Shown: positions 1-5,635 of the stretch, one piece after another
How positions within the stretch are numbered: position 1 is the stretch's first letter
Layout of the letters: the number at the start of each line of letters is the position of its first letter
Origin: Cryomorphaceae bacterium
GTDB taxonomy: Bacteria; Bacteroidota; Bacteroidia; Flavobacteriales; Schleiferiaceae
Direction: 5' to 3'
DNA length: 7,612 bases
Assembly (NCBI GenBank): GCA_013911625.1
Contig: JACESW010000054.1
Span: 1-7,612 of the forward strand
Program-made: the position numbers and the translations under genes
The notes under the pieces: generated by a model
Database searches by the model: none
Told to the model about the DNA's origin: nothing
Seen by the model: the letters and a program-made list of their open reading frames with translations, nothing else

Positions 1-1
1 G

Positions 2-1108
2 AGTTGGCGCGGATTTGAAGGTGCGCAGCATGCCGCAGAGCAAGGACACGATGCCATTGTGAGCCCTACTTCACACGCCTATTTTGACTATCCGGTGAGT
101 AGTATAGATGTACCGAAGGTCTACGACTTCAACCTATATCCGGAAAAATTGGACCGATTCACCTTCGGTCATCACATCATTGGTGGTGAGTGCAACCTGT
201 GGTCGGAACGCATTCCAGACACAGAAACTCTTGATCGAAGATTCTTGCCCCGAGGCATAGCGATGTCGGAGGTCTTGTGGTCACACCCTGCCGAGCGTGA
301 TTATGACGCATTTTGGCAAAGACTCCAGCGTCATTACCCTATGTTGGATGTCCTGGGTTATAGTTACGACGTGGAACAAGTACCGATCGTTATGTCTTCT
401 TCCAACGAGAGCCACAATGGTAAGCTTGAGTTTAGAGCTACAGCAACTCCGGCCTTTCCTAATTTACAACTCGAGCTAAGTGCTCTCACAGGGATACTAT
501 CGGATAGTACTGCGACTTTTTCCAGCCTCGGTGTACATTCGATGCAGGCACAGCCTCAGCGGGATGGGCGAAACATGGGACCAGCATTGACCTATGATTT
601 TGCCGTTCACCAAGGGCTCTTAACCCACAGCTGTTTAACCTCGCCCTCTACACCTCCCTATACAGGTACAAACGACATCCCCATGGCCAATGGCGTGTTG
701 GGTTCCACGAATTTTAGAGATGGGAATTGGGTCGGTTATTTTGGTCCGGACCACTTTGGCGGCCACTTTGGGTGGAAAGAGAAGTACATCATAGATTCAG
801 TGAAAATCAATTTCTTACAGAGCAGATTGAGTTGGATTCTCATACCAGAGATGGTCTATGCTGACATTTACGTTGAGAGCGATGTGATCGAAAGATACCA
901 GTGGGATAGAGATGTGAGTATCGACAAAGAAGGCACCTTCATTCATACCATGACCTTGGCTCCGGAAGGTGGATTTCCGCCTACAAATTCTATTAATTTC
1001 GAAATCCCGAATACCGAAAAATTGCCTGACAATCATCCTGCTGCAGGACAGCCTGTATGGCATTTTTTGGACGAAGTACAGATCTATGGCCGACCGTATA
1101 GAGATTGA
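2..1108 (+). CDS. Beta-N-acetylhexosaminidase (GH20), C-terminal part, 5' end outside window
   Basis: This is the 3' part of a glycoside hydrolase family 20 gene. Such enzymes remove terminal GlcNAc or GalNAc from glycans, usually in the periplasm or at the cell surface. The frame is open from base 2, giving 368 residues. The GTG at 59 is an internal Val codon, because the residues before it (WRGFEGA then GHDAIVSP) already match the GH20 barrel. Further barrel motifs are YFDY (about residues 27-30), GGECNLWSE (61-69), with the conserved substrate-contacting Trp, and PRGIAMSEVLWS (83-94). The catalytic Asp-Glu pair must lie left of the window. After about residue 125 comes a C-terminal part of about 240 residues. 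Its second half (NGVLGS, then DGNWVGYFG, then a WI-P stretch) resembles the discoidin-like domain often found at the end of Bacteroidota hexosaminidases. The gene overlaps cutC by 23 nt. The family is secure; the exact substrate is not. Confidence 0.9.
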   Translation, partial: SWRGFEGAQHAAEQGHDAIVSPTSHAYFDYPVSSIDVPKVYDFNLYPEKLDRFTFGHHIIGGECNLWSERIPDTETLDRRFLPRGIAMSEVLWSHPAERDYDAFWQRLQRHYPMLDVLGYSYDVEQVPIVMSSSNESHNGKLEFRATATPAFPNLQLELSALTGILSDSTATFSSLGVHSMQAQPQRDGRNMGPALTYDFAVHQGLLTHSCLTSPSTPPYTGTNDIPMANGVLGSTNFRDGNWVGYFGPDHFGGHFGWKEKYIIDSVKINFLQSRLSWILIPEMVYADIYVESDVIERYQWDRDVSIDKEGTFIHTMTLAPEGGFPPTNSINFEIPNTEKLPDNHPAAGQPVWHFLDEVQIYGRPYRD

Positions 1109-1796
1109 GATTGCCTTAGAAGAAGCGAGGCATGCAGAAGGGCTTCATGCCTTAGGTGTGGATCGCATTGAATTGTGCGAGAATTTGGCAGAAGGAGGCC
1201 TCACGCCTTCTTTTGGCAGGGCACGTGAGGTGGTCGCTGCTACGCCGCTTCCAGTATATGCCATGCTACGTCCTCGAGCAGGGAATTTCCACTATTCTTC
1301 CAGCGAACAACACCAAATATTGCTCGATCTAGAAATGTTATCGAGAACGGGAATTAGAGGCATTGTAGTTGGCGCATTAACGGGGGAAGGCATGTTGGAC
1401 GAGCGCTTTATGTCTCTGGTCATTAATAAGGCGAAACAGCACAATCTCGGCATCACGTTTCACCGTGCATTTGATGTGTGCAAGGACCCTGAAGCAGTCC
1501 TAAACACGTTAGTTCAGTTAGGTGTAGAACGAATATTGACCAGCGGTTTTCAGCCAAAAGTTGATCCGCAGGGGCTCGCAAAGGTCATAAAGTGGGCTTC
1601 AGGTCGCATCGAAATTCAAGCGGGCAGCGGTGTACATGCTGAGGTCGTGTCTAGTGTCAAAGAAGTAGGCGTAACTGCTTTTCATTGCACCGCAAGAAAA
1701 TGGTCAGCTTCGGATGATGATTCTTTCGGTTTTGAAGGCGAATGGAAACGCGACGAAGATAAAATCAAAGCGCTCGTTGCTGCAGCGAGAGCCTAG
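1086..1796 (+). CDS. cutC: CutC family protein (copper homeostasis annotation)
   Basis: A 236-residue CutC TIM-barrel protein of normal family length. Visible family motifs are RIELCENLAEGGLTPS (27-42, with the conserved Cys31), RPRAGNFHYS (62-71), FHRAFD (125-130), LTSG (151-154), QAGSGV (178-183) and FHCTARK (199-205). The ATG at 1086 was chosen because it puts the usual CutC N-terminus (short strand, helix, then DRIELC) at the right distance. The longer reading from 969 adds 39 residues that merely shadow the GH20 frame. The start lies inside the end of the hexosaminidase gene (23-nt overlap in another frame), so translational coupling is likely. The family was named for copper tolerance in E. 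coli, but its biochemical function is poorly established. The neighbour here suggests a link to amino-sugar or glycan catabolism, which is inference. Confidence 0.93.
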   Translation: MADRIEIEIALEEARHAEGLHALGVDRIELCENLAEGGLTPSFGRAREVVAATPLPVYAMLRPRAGNFHYSSSEQHQILLDLEMLSRTGIRGIVVGALTGEGMLDERFMSLVINKAKQHNLGITFHRAFDVCKDPEAVLNTLVQLGVERILTSGFQPKVDPQGLAKVIKWASGRIEIQAGSGVHAEVVSSVKEVGVTAFHCTARKWSASDDDSFGFEGEWKRDEDKIKALVAAARA

Positions 1797-1800
1797 GGCA

Positions 1801-1828
1801 TAAAAAAACCCACGCCGCAGGCGTGGGT
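1801..1828 (-). terminator. Intrinsic terminator for the minus-strand ribF-lipoprotein unit
   Basis: A perfect 9-bp stem (1808-1816 with 1820-1828) closes a 3-nt loop. The A-run at 1802-1808 becomes a U-run after the hairpin in minus-strand transcripts, as expected for an intrinsic terminator of the lipoprotein gene that stops at 1853. On the plus strand the hairpin is followed by CTCTTC, a poor U-tract, so it would stop cutC transcripts less well. It lies between the convergent cutC and lipoprotein genes. Confidence 0.85.
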
Positions 1829-1852
1829 CTCTTCAACGATGTATGCTGTTTT

Positions 1853-2329
1853 TTATCTCTCCCAGCGTTGTATCTGCTTCAAAGTAAGGTTCACCGGTAC
1901 CGGAAGTTGAGGAATACTCAAAGTGATTACGGTATCAAATCTGAAGTTGAATTGCTCCTGTGTCAACGTTCTGATATCATATTCGAGGTTGCTAGGCACT
2001 AAACTTGCGCCTCCACCTAGTGGATTGTCAAAACCAAGATCAATGCCGTTAAGAACAAGGATGGTGTCGTTTTTAATCGACCAACCCATACTGTCCATTC
2101 TAACACCTGCTGAATCTATTGTTAGGCCGCCGTTTTCCATGAAGTTAGCTTCCATGAAAGCAGACGGGCTTACATCACTTGAATCTAAAAAAGGCAATGC
2201 TTGAACTTGAAGTTCCTGATTTTCACCAGTCCATAGACCAGTTACCTTAAACTCTGTGCTTTTGTTTTCCCATTTCGTACATGCTACTGCAAGTAAACCA
2301 ACGGCTGCAATAAGGGCGATTTTTTTCAT
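1853..2329 (-). CDS. Hypothetical lipoprotein, possibly lipocalin-like
   Basis: A 158-residue exported lipoprotein of unknown function. The N-terminus MKKIALIAAVGLLAVAC is a clear type II signal peptide: a Lys pair, a hydrophobic core, and an LAVAC lipobox with Cys17 as the lipidation site. The mature part is about 140 residues with alternating hydrophobic, beta-rich character and no membrane segment. A GLWTGE stretch (31-36) near the start and a basic QRWER end would suit the GxW...R pattern of lipocalin-like folds, but this is only a guess from pattern. The ATG at 2329 directly begins the signal peptide. The gene follows ribF with a 31-nt gap and no promoter visible between, so it is probably cotranscribed, ending at the hairpin at 1801-1828. 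The lipoprotein assignment is firm; the function is not known. Confidence 0.85.
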   Translation of the reverse strand: MKKIALIAAVGLLAVACTKWENKSTEFKVTGLWTGENQELQVQALPFLDSSDVSPSAFMEANFMENGGLTIDSAGVRMDSMGWSIKNDTILVLNGIDLGFDNPLGGGASLVPSNLEYDIRTLTQEQFNFRFDTVITLSIPQLPVPVNLTLKQIQRWER

Positions 2330-2360
2330 GAGGTTGTATTAAAGTTCTTCTCGTTATTAA

Positions 2361-3290
2361 CTATTTCTGTGCCAAAAGCCTTGTTGCTTCCGATTTATCT
2401 GAGGCCAATTGTTTTTTAAGCTCAACCAAGTTATCAAATTCCTGTATATCACGAAGATGATGGGTCAATTCAAATTTCACATCCGCACCATAGAGCTCAA
2501 TCTCAATTCCAATGCAGTGTACTTCCAGTTTTCGCTGTGCACTTTTTAGGGTGGGTCGACCTCCTAAATTAGCCATTGCAGGATACTCTTCTCCATTTAC
2601 ATGGAGCAATCCGGCATAGACACCATCAGCAGGCAATAGCTTATGCTCGAAATCACATTCAATATTTGCAGTAGGGAAACCGATTGTTCGACCAATCTGA
2701 TCGCCTTTCACTACGCTTCCGCTAATGCTGTAGGTAGAACCCAAATAGTTATTGGCCAGTTCAACTTTTCCTTCAGCCAATGCGTTGCGAATTTTCGTAC
2801 TGCTCACATTGACCTGATCGATATCTAATGCTGCTATTTCCTCAACTTCAAATCCATAGATAGGGCCGAACTCCTTCAAATGTTCGAAGCTTCCTTCTCT
2901 ATTTCTTCCGAAGTGGTGGTCGTACCCAATCACGAGATGCTTTACCCCAATGGTGTTCACCAAATGCTCTCGGACGAAATCCAAGGATTGGGTTCTAGAA
3001 AACTCTTTGGTAAAGGGATGAATGATCAAATGATCTAATCCGGTCTTCTCAAGTAAAGCAATCTTTTCTTTTTGACTGGACAACAATTCCAAGTCAACAT
3101 CGGGTTGCAAAACCAATCTTGGATGTGGTGAGAATGTCAACAGAACGCTTTCCCCGTTTACTTCACGGGCCTTTGCAACAAGTTGATCAAGAATCTTTCT
3201 ATGGCCCAGATGCACCCCATCAAAGGTCCCTGTGGTAGCCACTGCACAAGAAAGTGTCTGAAAATTCTCTAAACCGTAAGTTACTTTCAA
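2361..3290 (-). CDS. ribF: Bifunctional riboflavin kinase / FAD synthetase
   Basis: A cytoplasmic enzyme that phosphorylates riboflavin to FMN and adenylylates FMN to FAD. Its 309 residues are the normal RibF length. The N-terminal FAD synthetase half has the nucleotidyltransferase signature GTFDGVHLGHR (21-31), FSPHPR (53-58), IGYDHHFGR (121-129) and VSSTKIR (162-168). The C-terminal riboflavin kinase half has GRTIGFPTAN (200-209), DGVYAG (222-227), NLGGRPT (241-247) and LEVH (255-258), the last carrying the likely catalytic Glu256. All key motifs look intact. The start is TTG at 3288-3290: it gives the usual RibF N-terminus, an in-frame TAA lies 30 nt upstream, and no ATG or GTG is available between. 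A good Bacteroidota-type promoter sits just upstream. The gene is divergent from the membrane protein gene at 3339 and leads the lipoprotein gene. Confidence 0.96.
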   Translation of the reverse strand: MKVTYGLENFQTLSCAVATTGTFDGVHLGHRKILDQLVAKAREVNGESVLLTFSPHPRLVLQPDVDLELLSSQKEKIALLEKTGLDHLIIHPFTKEFSRTQSLDFVREHLVNTIGVKHLVIGYDHHFGRNREGSFEHLKEFGPIYGFEVEEIAALDIDQVNVSSTKIRNALAEGKVELANNYLGSTYSISGSVVKGDQIGRTIGFPTANIECDFEHKLLPADGVYAGLLHVNGEEYPAMANLGGRPTLKSAQRKLEVHCIGIEIELYGADVKFELTHHLRDIQEFDNLVELKKQLASDKSEATRLLAQK

Positions 3291-3309
3291 CGTCTGTTGT
3301 AATTTGCTC

Positions 3310-3339
3310 CAAAATTAAGCATTGCAAACCGCATCCCAA
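3310..3339 (-). promoter_or_regulatory. Bacteroidota-type promoter for ribF
   Basis: Read on the minus strand, TAATTTTG (3317 down to 3310) is a perfect TAnnTTTG -7 element. A TTG (3339-3337) lies 19 nt upstream and fits the -33 element. This predicts a start of transcription near 3303 and a leader of roughly a dozen nt before the TTG start codon at 3290. The -33 triplet overlaps the first base of the ATG of the divergent membrane protein gene. Prediction from consensus only. Confidence 0.65.
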
Positions 3340-4091
3340 TGAGAAAGATTTCATCAAGACAAGCCGTTCAAGCCGGATGGATTAGATACAAGAATAAAGC
3401 TGGAATGTACACGGCCTTTACACTATTTAGCGTGATCGTTTCTATAATTGTTGCAACTGTTGCAGCGCGTATTGGTGGGATATTCGCCTTCAACACCTTC
3501 ATTCAAACGACTGTCATTGCAATCTTGGCGGGAATAGTAAGTGGTCTTTTGAACGTTGGATTCGCCCACTTTGCCCGTAAAGATCAAGCAGGTGAAGACG
3601 TGGAATTTGGCCATTTTTTAGACGGTTTTAGATTCAATGTTAAATCTGTAATTGTGGTTATGGTAGCTACAGTAATGCTTTCTCAGATTGCTTCGCTGCT
3701 TATGCCAGAAGAATTAATGAGGTTTCAATTGACCGAAGAACAGAGCCAGGACTTTGAACTTATGATGATGGCTTTTGAAGACCTAAGCGAAGTTTTGCAG
3801 GCGAACATGGGGAGTTTTTACACCTTCGTCGGCTTGCAAATTTTCCTGAGTATTGTATTGATGTTTGCACCATATTTCGCATCTCTTAACGGTAAGGATG
3901 GATTAGAATCTCTAGCCGATTCCATTAAGCTCGCCCTTCCGAATTTCTTAAAGATCTTCTTGGCAATATTCTTAGTCACGCTCATTGCGATACCTGTGAC
4001 TGTTCTAACTATTGGGTTAGGCCTTTTGGTTATTGTGCCGTTTATGCAGTTGGTGGCCTACGACATCTTCGCTCAACTCACTGAAGAGTAA
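3339..4091 (+). CDS. Multi-pass integral membrane protein of unknown function
   Basis: A 250-residue inner-membrane protein with about five or six hydrophobic segments, near residues 23-47, 53-77, 102-123, 159-182 and 203-244 (long enough for two passes). A short soluble loop (about 124-158) is rich in Glu, Met and Gln. There is no signal peptide and no recognisable catalytic or transport motif. The layout resembles the DUF975-like or GPDPase-membrane-domain-like families: a basic N-terminal amphipathic start (RYKNKAG), paired helices, and a final segment with a Gly-Leu-Gly-Leu turn followed by VPFMQLVAYDIF. This is a judgement by pattern, not a firm assignment. The ATG at 3339 follows the 48-nt gap to the divergent ribF. 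No clear promoter of its own was found. The gene ends at the bidirectional hairpin at 4112-4144. Confidence 0.85.
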   Translation: MRKISSRQAVQAGWIRYKNKAGMYTAFTLFSVIVSIIVATVAARIGGIFAFNTFIQTTVIAILAGIVSGLLNVGFAHFARKDQAGEDVEFGHFLDGFRFNVKSVIVVMVATVMLSQIASLLMPEELMRFQLTEEQSQDFELMMMAFEDLSEVLQANMGSFYTFVGLQIFLSIVLMFAPYFASLNGKDGLESLADSIKLALPNFLKIFLAIFLVTLIAIPVTVLTIGLGLLVIVPFMQLVAYDIFAQLTEE

Positions 4092-4111
4092 ACTCAGTTC
4101 GGTTAAAAAAC

Positions 4112-4144
4112 AAAAAATCCCAACCTGCATAGGTTGGGATTTTT
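4112..4144. terminator. Bidirectional intrinsic terminator
   Basis: A 10-bp perfect stem (4117-4126 with 4131-4140) around a GCAT loop is extended by A-T pairs (4113-4116 with 4141-4144). T-runs follow it on both strands: TTTTTGTTGT on plus, and TTTTTTGTTTTTT on minus. It should terminate the plus-strand membrane protein gene and the minus-strand tRNA-Leu, whose 3' end lies only 4 nt from the stem. Confidence 0.92.
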
Positions 4145-4148
4145 GTTG

Positions 4149-4230
4149 TGCGGATGAAAGGACTCGAACCTTCACGCGATAAAGCACTAGTGCCTAAAAC
4201 TAGCGTGTCTACCAATTTCACCACATCCGC
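4149..4230 (-). tRNA. tRNA-Leu, anticodon UAG
   Basis: An 82-nt class II tRNA. The acceptor stem pairs GCGGATG (from 4230) with CATCCGC, and the discriminator A is at 4149. The D-arm GTGAAATTGGTAGAC is typical of bacterial tRNA-Leu. The anticodon arm CTAGT-TTTAGGC-ACTAG places TAG at positions 34-36. The long variable arm (about 13 nt with a short stem) and the T-arm GAAGG-TTCGAGT-CCTTT complete the cloverleaf. It reads CUN leucine codons, at least CUA and CUG. CCA is not encoded (the next bases are CAA), so it must be added by the nucleotidyltransferase. A TAnnTTTG promoter lies upstream and a terminator immediately downstream, so it appears to be a single-gene transcription unit. Confidence 0.97.
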
Positions 4231-4245
4231 ATCAAAATTGGACGG

Positions 4246-4253
4246 CAAATATA
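4246..4253 (-). promoter_or_regulatory. -7 element of the tRNA-Leu promoter
   Basis: Minus-strand TATATTTG is a perfect TAnnTTTG match. It places transcription start near 4240, about 10 nt before the mature tRNA 5' end. No clear -33 TTG is seen at the expected distance, so the site rests on one element plus position. Confidence 0.6.
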
Positions 4254-4314
4254 AGTAGATTCTATAAAATCGGATCGTGTTTTAAATAAATTTCTGCTTG
4301 CCGAGGGAAAAGAG

Positions 4315-4322
4315 TAATTTTG
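4315..4322 (+). promoter_or_regulatory. -7 element of the flavin reductase-DUF3127-aat operon promoter
   Basis: TAATTTTG is a perfect TAnnTTTG match ending 16 nt before the ATG at 4339. This predicts a very short leader of about 10 nt. A TTTCTG at 4291-4296 is a weak candidate -33 element with an 18-nt spacer; the clean TTG at 4298-4300 gives only 14 nt. The start codon is preceded by AAGGA with 1 nt of spacing, too close for a usual Shine-Dalgarno interaction. Confidence 0.55.
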
Positions 4323-4338
4323 ATTTAAACCCAAGGAT

Positions 4339-5232
4339 ATGCCTTCATTTTCCCCAGAAGATCTTATTACGAGAGACCGTCACAGAATCTTATTAGGTGC
4401 GGTTGGTCCAAGACCTATTGCACTTGTGAGTACAGTCGATGAGTTTGGGACACCTAATCTTAGTCCGTACAGTTTCTTCAACATATTTTCCTCCAATCCG
4501 CCAACGCTCATATTTTCACCTGCGAGGCGCGTGAGAGATAATACGACCAAAGACACTTTGCATAATGCGTTGCGTGAGCAGGAAGTCGTTGTAAACGTGG
4601 TGAATTACGATTTAGTACAACAAGTGAATTTGAGTTCGGCAGAATACCCTTCTCATGTGGATGAATTTGTCAAGAGTGGATTGACCCCTGTTTCTTCAGA
4701 GCTTGTTGCGCCACCGAGAGTAGCTGAAAGTCCTGTAAGTCTTGAATGTATTGTCAAAGATGTAGTGGCTTTGGGTGAAGAAGGAGGCGCAGGTAATCTG
4801 GTGATTTGTGAAATCAAGAAGATTCATTGTGCGGCTCATGTTATGTCTGAAGAAGGCGGCTTGGATCAAGAGGCACTGGACCTGGTAGGTCGTATGGGTA
4901 AAAACTGGTGGGTAAGAGCCTCCGGTGATGCACTTTTCAGTGTTGGTGCTCCTACAACAGGAATAGGTGTAGACCAGATTCCTATGGTTATACGTAATTC
5001 GACTGTTTTAACGGGGAACGATCTTGGGCTCTTGGGAGGGGTGACTGTACTGCCGACCGAAGAAGAAATAGAACAAAAGAAAAATGACTTTGATATCCGG
5101 AGATTATTGCAGAATTATGCAGACGGAATCGAACGTCGCGAAGCCTTGCATGAAGTCGCAAGGGAACTGCTTGAAAATGGGCACGTTCACGAGGCTTGGA
5201 AAGTATTATTAATAGATAAATCGGCCCGTTAA
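4339..5232 (+). CDS. Flavin reductase-like (FMN-binding split-barrel) family protein
   Basis: A 297-residue cytoplasmic protein of the flavin reductase-like domain family (DIM6/NTAB type). Members bind FMN and many use NAD(P)H to reduce flavin, but the substrate of this one is unknown. The split-barrel domain covers about residues 8-170, with GPRPIALVSTVD (23-34), PNLSPYSFFN (39-48), NPPTLIFSPARR (53-64) and DNTTKDT (67-73), the usual flavin-phosphate and isoalloxazine contact regions. VGRMGKNWW (183-191) follows. A C-terminal region of about 90 residues, with GIGVDQIP (208-215), LTGNDLG (224-230) and a charged helical end, is typical of the long Bacteroidota versions and is not part of the minimal flavin reductase domain. 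It is the first gene of a three-gene run with DUF3127 and aat. The ATG at 4339 fits the family N-terminus. Confidence 0.88.
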   Translation: MPSFSPEDLITRDRHRILLGAVGPRPIALVSTVDEFGTPNLSPYSFFNIFSSNPPTLIFSPARRVRDNTTKDTLHNALREQEVVVNVVNYDLVQQVNLSSAEYPSHVDEFVKSGLTPVSSELVAPPRVAESPVSLECIVKDVVALGEEGGAGNLVICEIKKIHCAAHVMSEEGGLDQEALDLVGRMGKNWWVRASGDALFSVGAPTTGIGVDQIPMVIRNSTVLTGNDLGLLGGVTVLPTEEEIEQKKNDFDIRRLLQNYADGIERREALHEVARELLENGHVHEAWKVLLIDKSAR

Positions 5233-5245
5233 GAAGGGTAAGAAG

Positions 5246-5623
5246 ATGAACATTGAAGCGAGAATTGAGAAAATAATGGATGAGCAGGTGATTTCTGACC
5301 GATTCAGAAAGCGCGAATTCGTAGTACAAACGAAAGAACAGTATCCACAAACCTTGTGTTTTGAATTTACTCAAGATAAAACTTCGGTTCTTGATGCTTA
5401 CCAAGCTGGACAAGAAGTGAACGTAGAGTTCAACATTCGCGGTCGCGAGTGGACACCTCCGCAAGGTGGAGCGACGCGTTACTACACCACGCTCCAAGCT
5501 TGGAGAATGTCTCCTTTACAACAAGCCGCTGCGCCGGCGCCACCATCAGATCTGCCTCCGGCGGGTCAGCCATTTACACCTAGCGGTGACAACAGCGTTC
5601 TTGACGACGATCTGCCGTTCTAA
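5246..5623 (+). CDS. DUF3127 protein, OB-fold-like with SSB-type acidic tail
   Basis: A 125-residue protein of the DUF3127 family, common in Bacteroidota and without an established function. The family core spans about residues 1-88: RFRKREFVVQT (19-29), YPQTLCFEFTQDK (33-45), GQEVNVEFNIRGREW (55-69) and TTLQAWR (81-87). It is predicted here to be an OB-like beta barrel. A Pro/Ala-rich, probably disordered linker (about 89-118) leads to the C-terminal DDDLPF (120-125). This arrangement copies the linker and DDDIPF tail of single-stranded DNA-binding protein, which recruits DNA repair and replication enzymes. A ssDNA-related role is therefore a reasonable inference, not shown. The ATG at 5246 follows the flavin reductase stop by 13 nt, with a purine-rich AAGAAGGGTAAGAAG before it, and aat begins 12 nt after the stop, so the three genes look like one operon. 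Confidence 0.9.
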   Translation: MNIEARIEKIMDEQVISDRFRKREFVVQTKEQYPQTLCFEFTQDKTSVLDAYQAGQEVNVEFNIRGREWTPPQGGATRYYTTLQAWRMSPLQQAAAPAPPSDLPPAGQPFTPSGDNSVLDDDLPF

Positions 5624-5635
5624 TTCATCTATACC

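Noticed and set aside
59..61. GTG as the start of the GH20 gene
   Set aside because: The same frame is open to the window edge and the residues before it match the GH20 barrel, so it is an internal Val codon of a gene cut by the window.
815..1063. Minus-strand open frame inside the GH20 gene
   Set aside because: It is a shadow of the GH20 coding frame with no recognisable protein character.
969..1085. A 39-residue N-terminal extension of CutC
   Set aside because: It lies wholly within the GH20 gene, has no CutC-like sequence, and the ATG at 1086 gives the normal family N-terminus.
3300..3306. Plus-strand promoter for the membrane protein gene at TAATTTG
   Set aside because: It is one base short of the TAnnTTTG spacing and has no -33 TTG at a proper distance.
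4092..4338. tRNA-associated integration site or mobile element
   Set aside because: No integrase, direct repeat of the tRNA end or foreign-looking genes are seen; the flanks are ordinary housekeeping genes.
4988..5497. A 169-codon minus-strand open frame
   Set aside because: It is antisense to the well-supported flavin reductase and DUF3127 genes, spans their junction, and its translation shows no domain or signal pattern.
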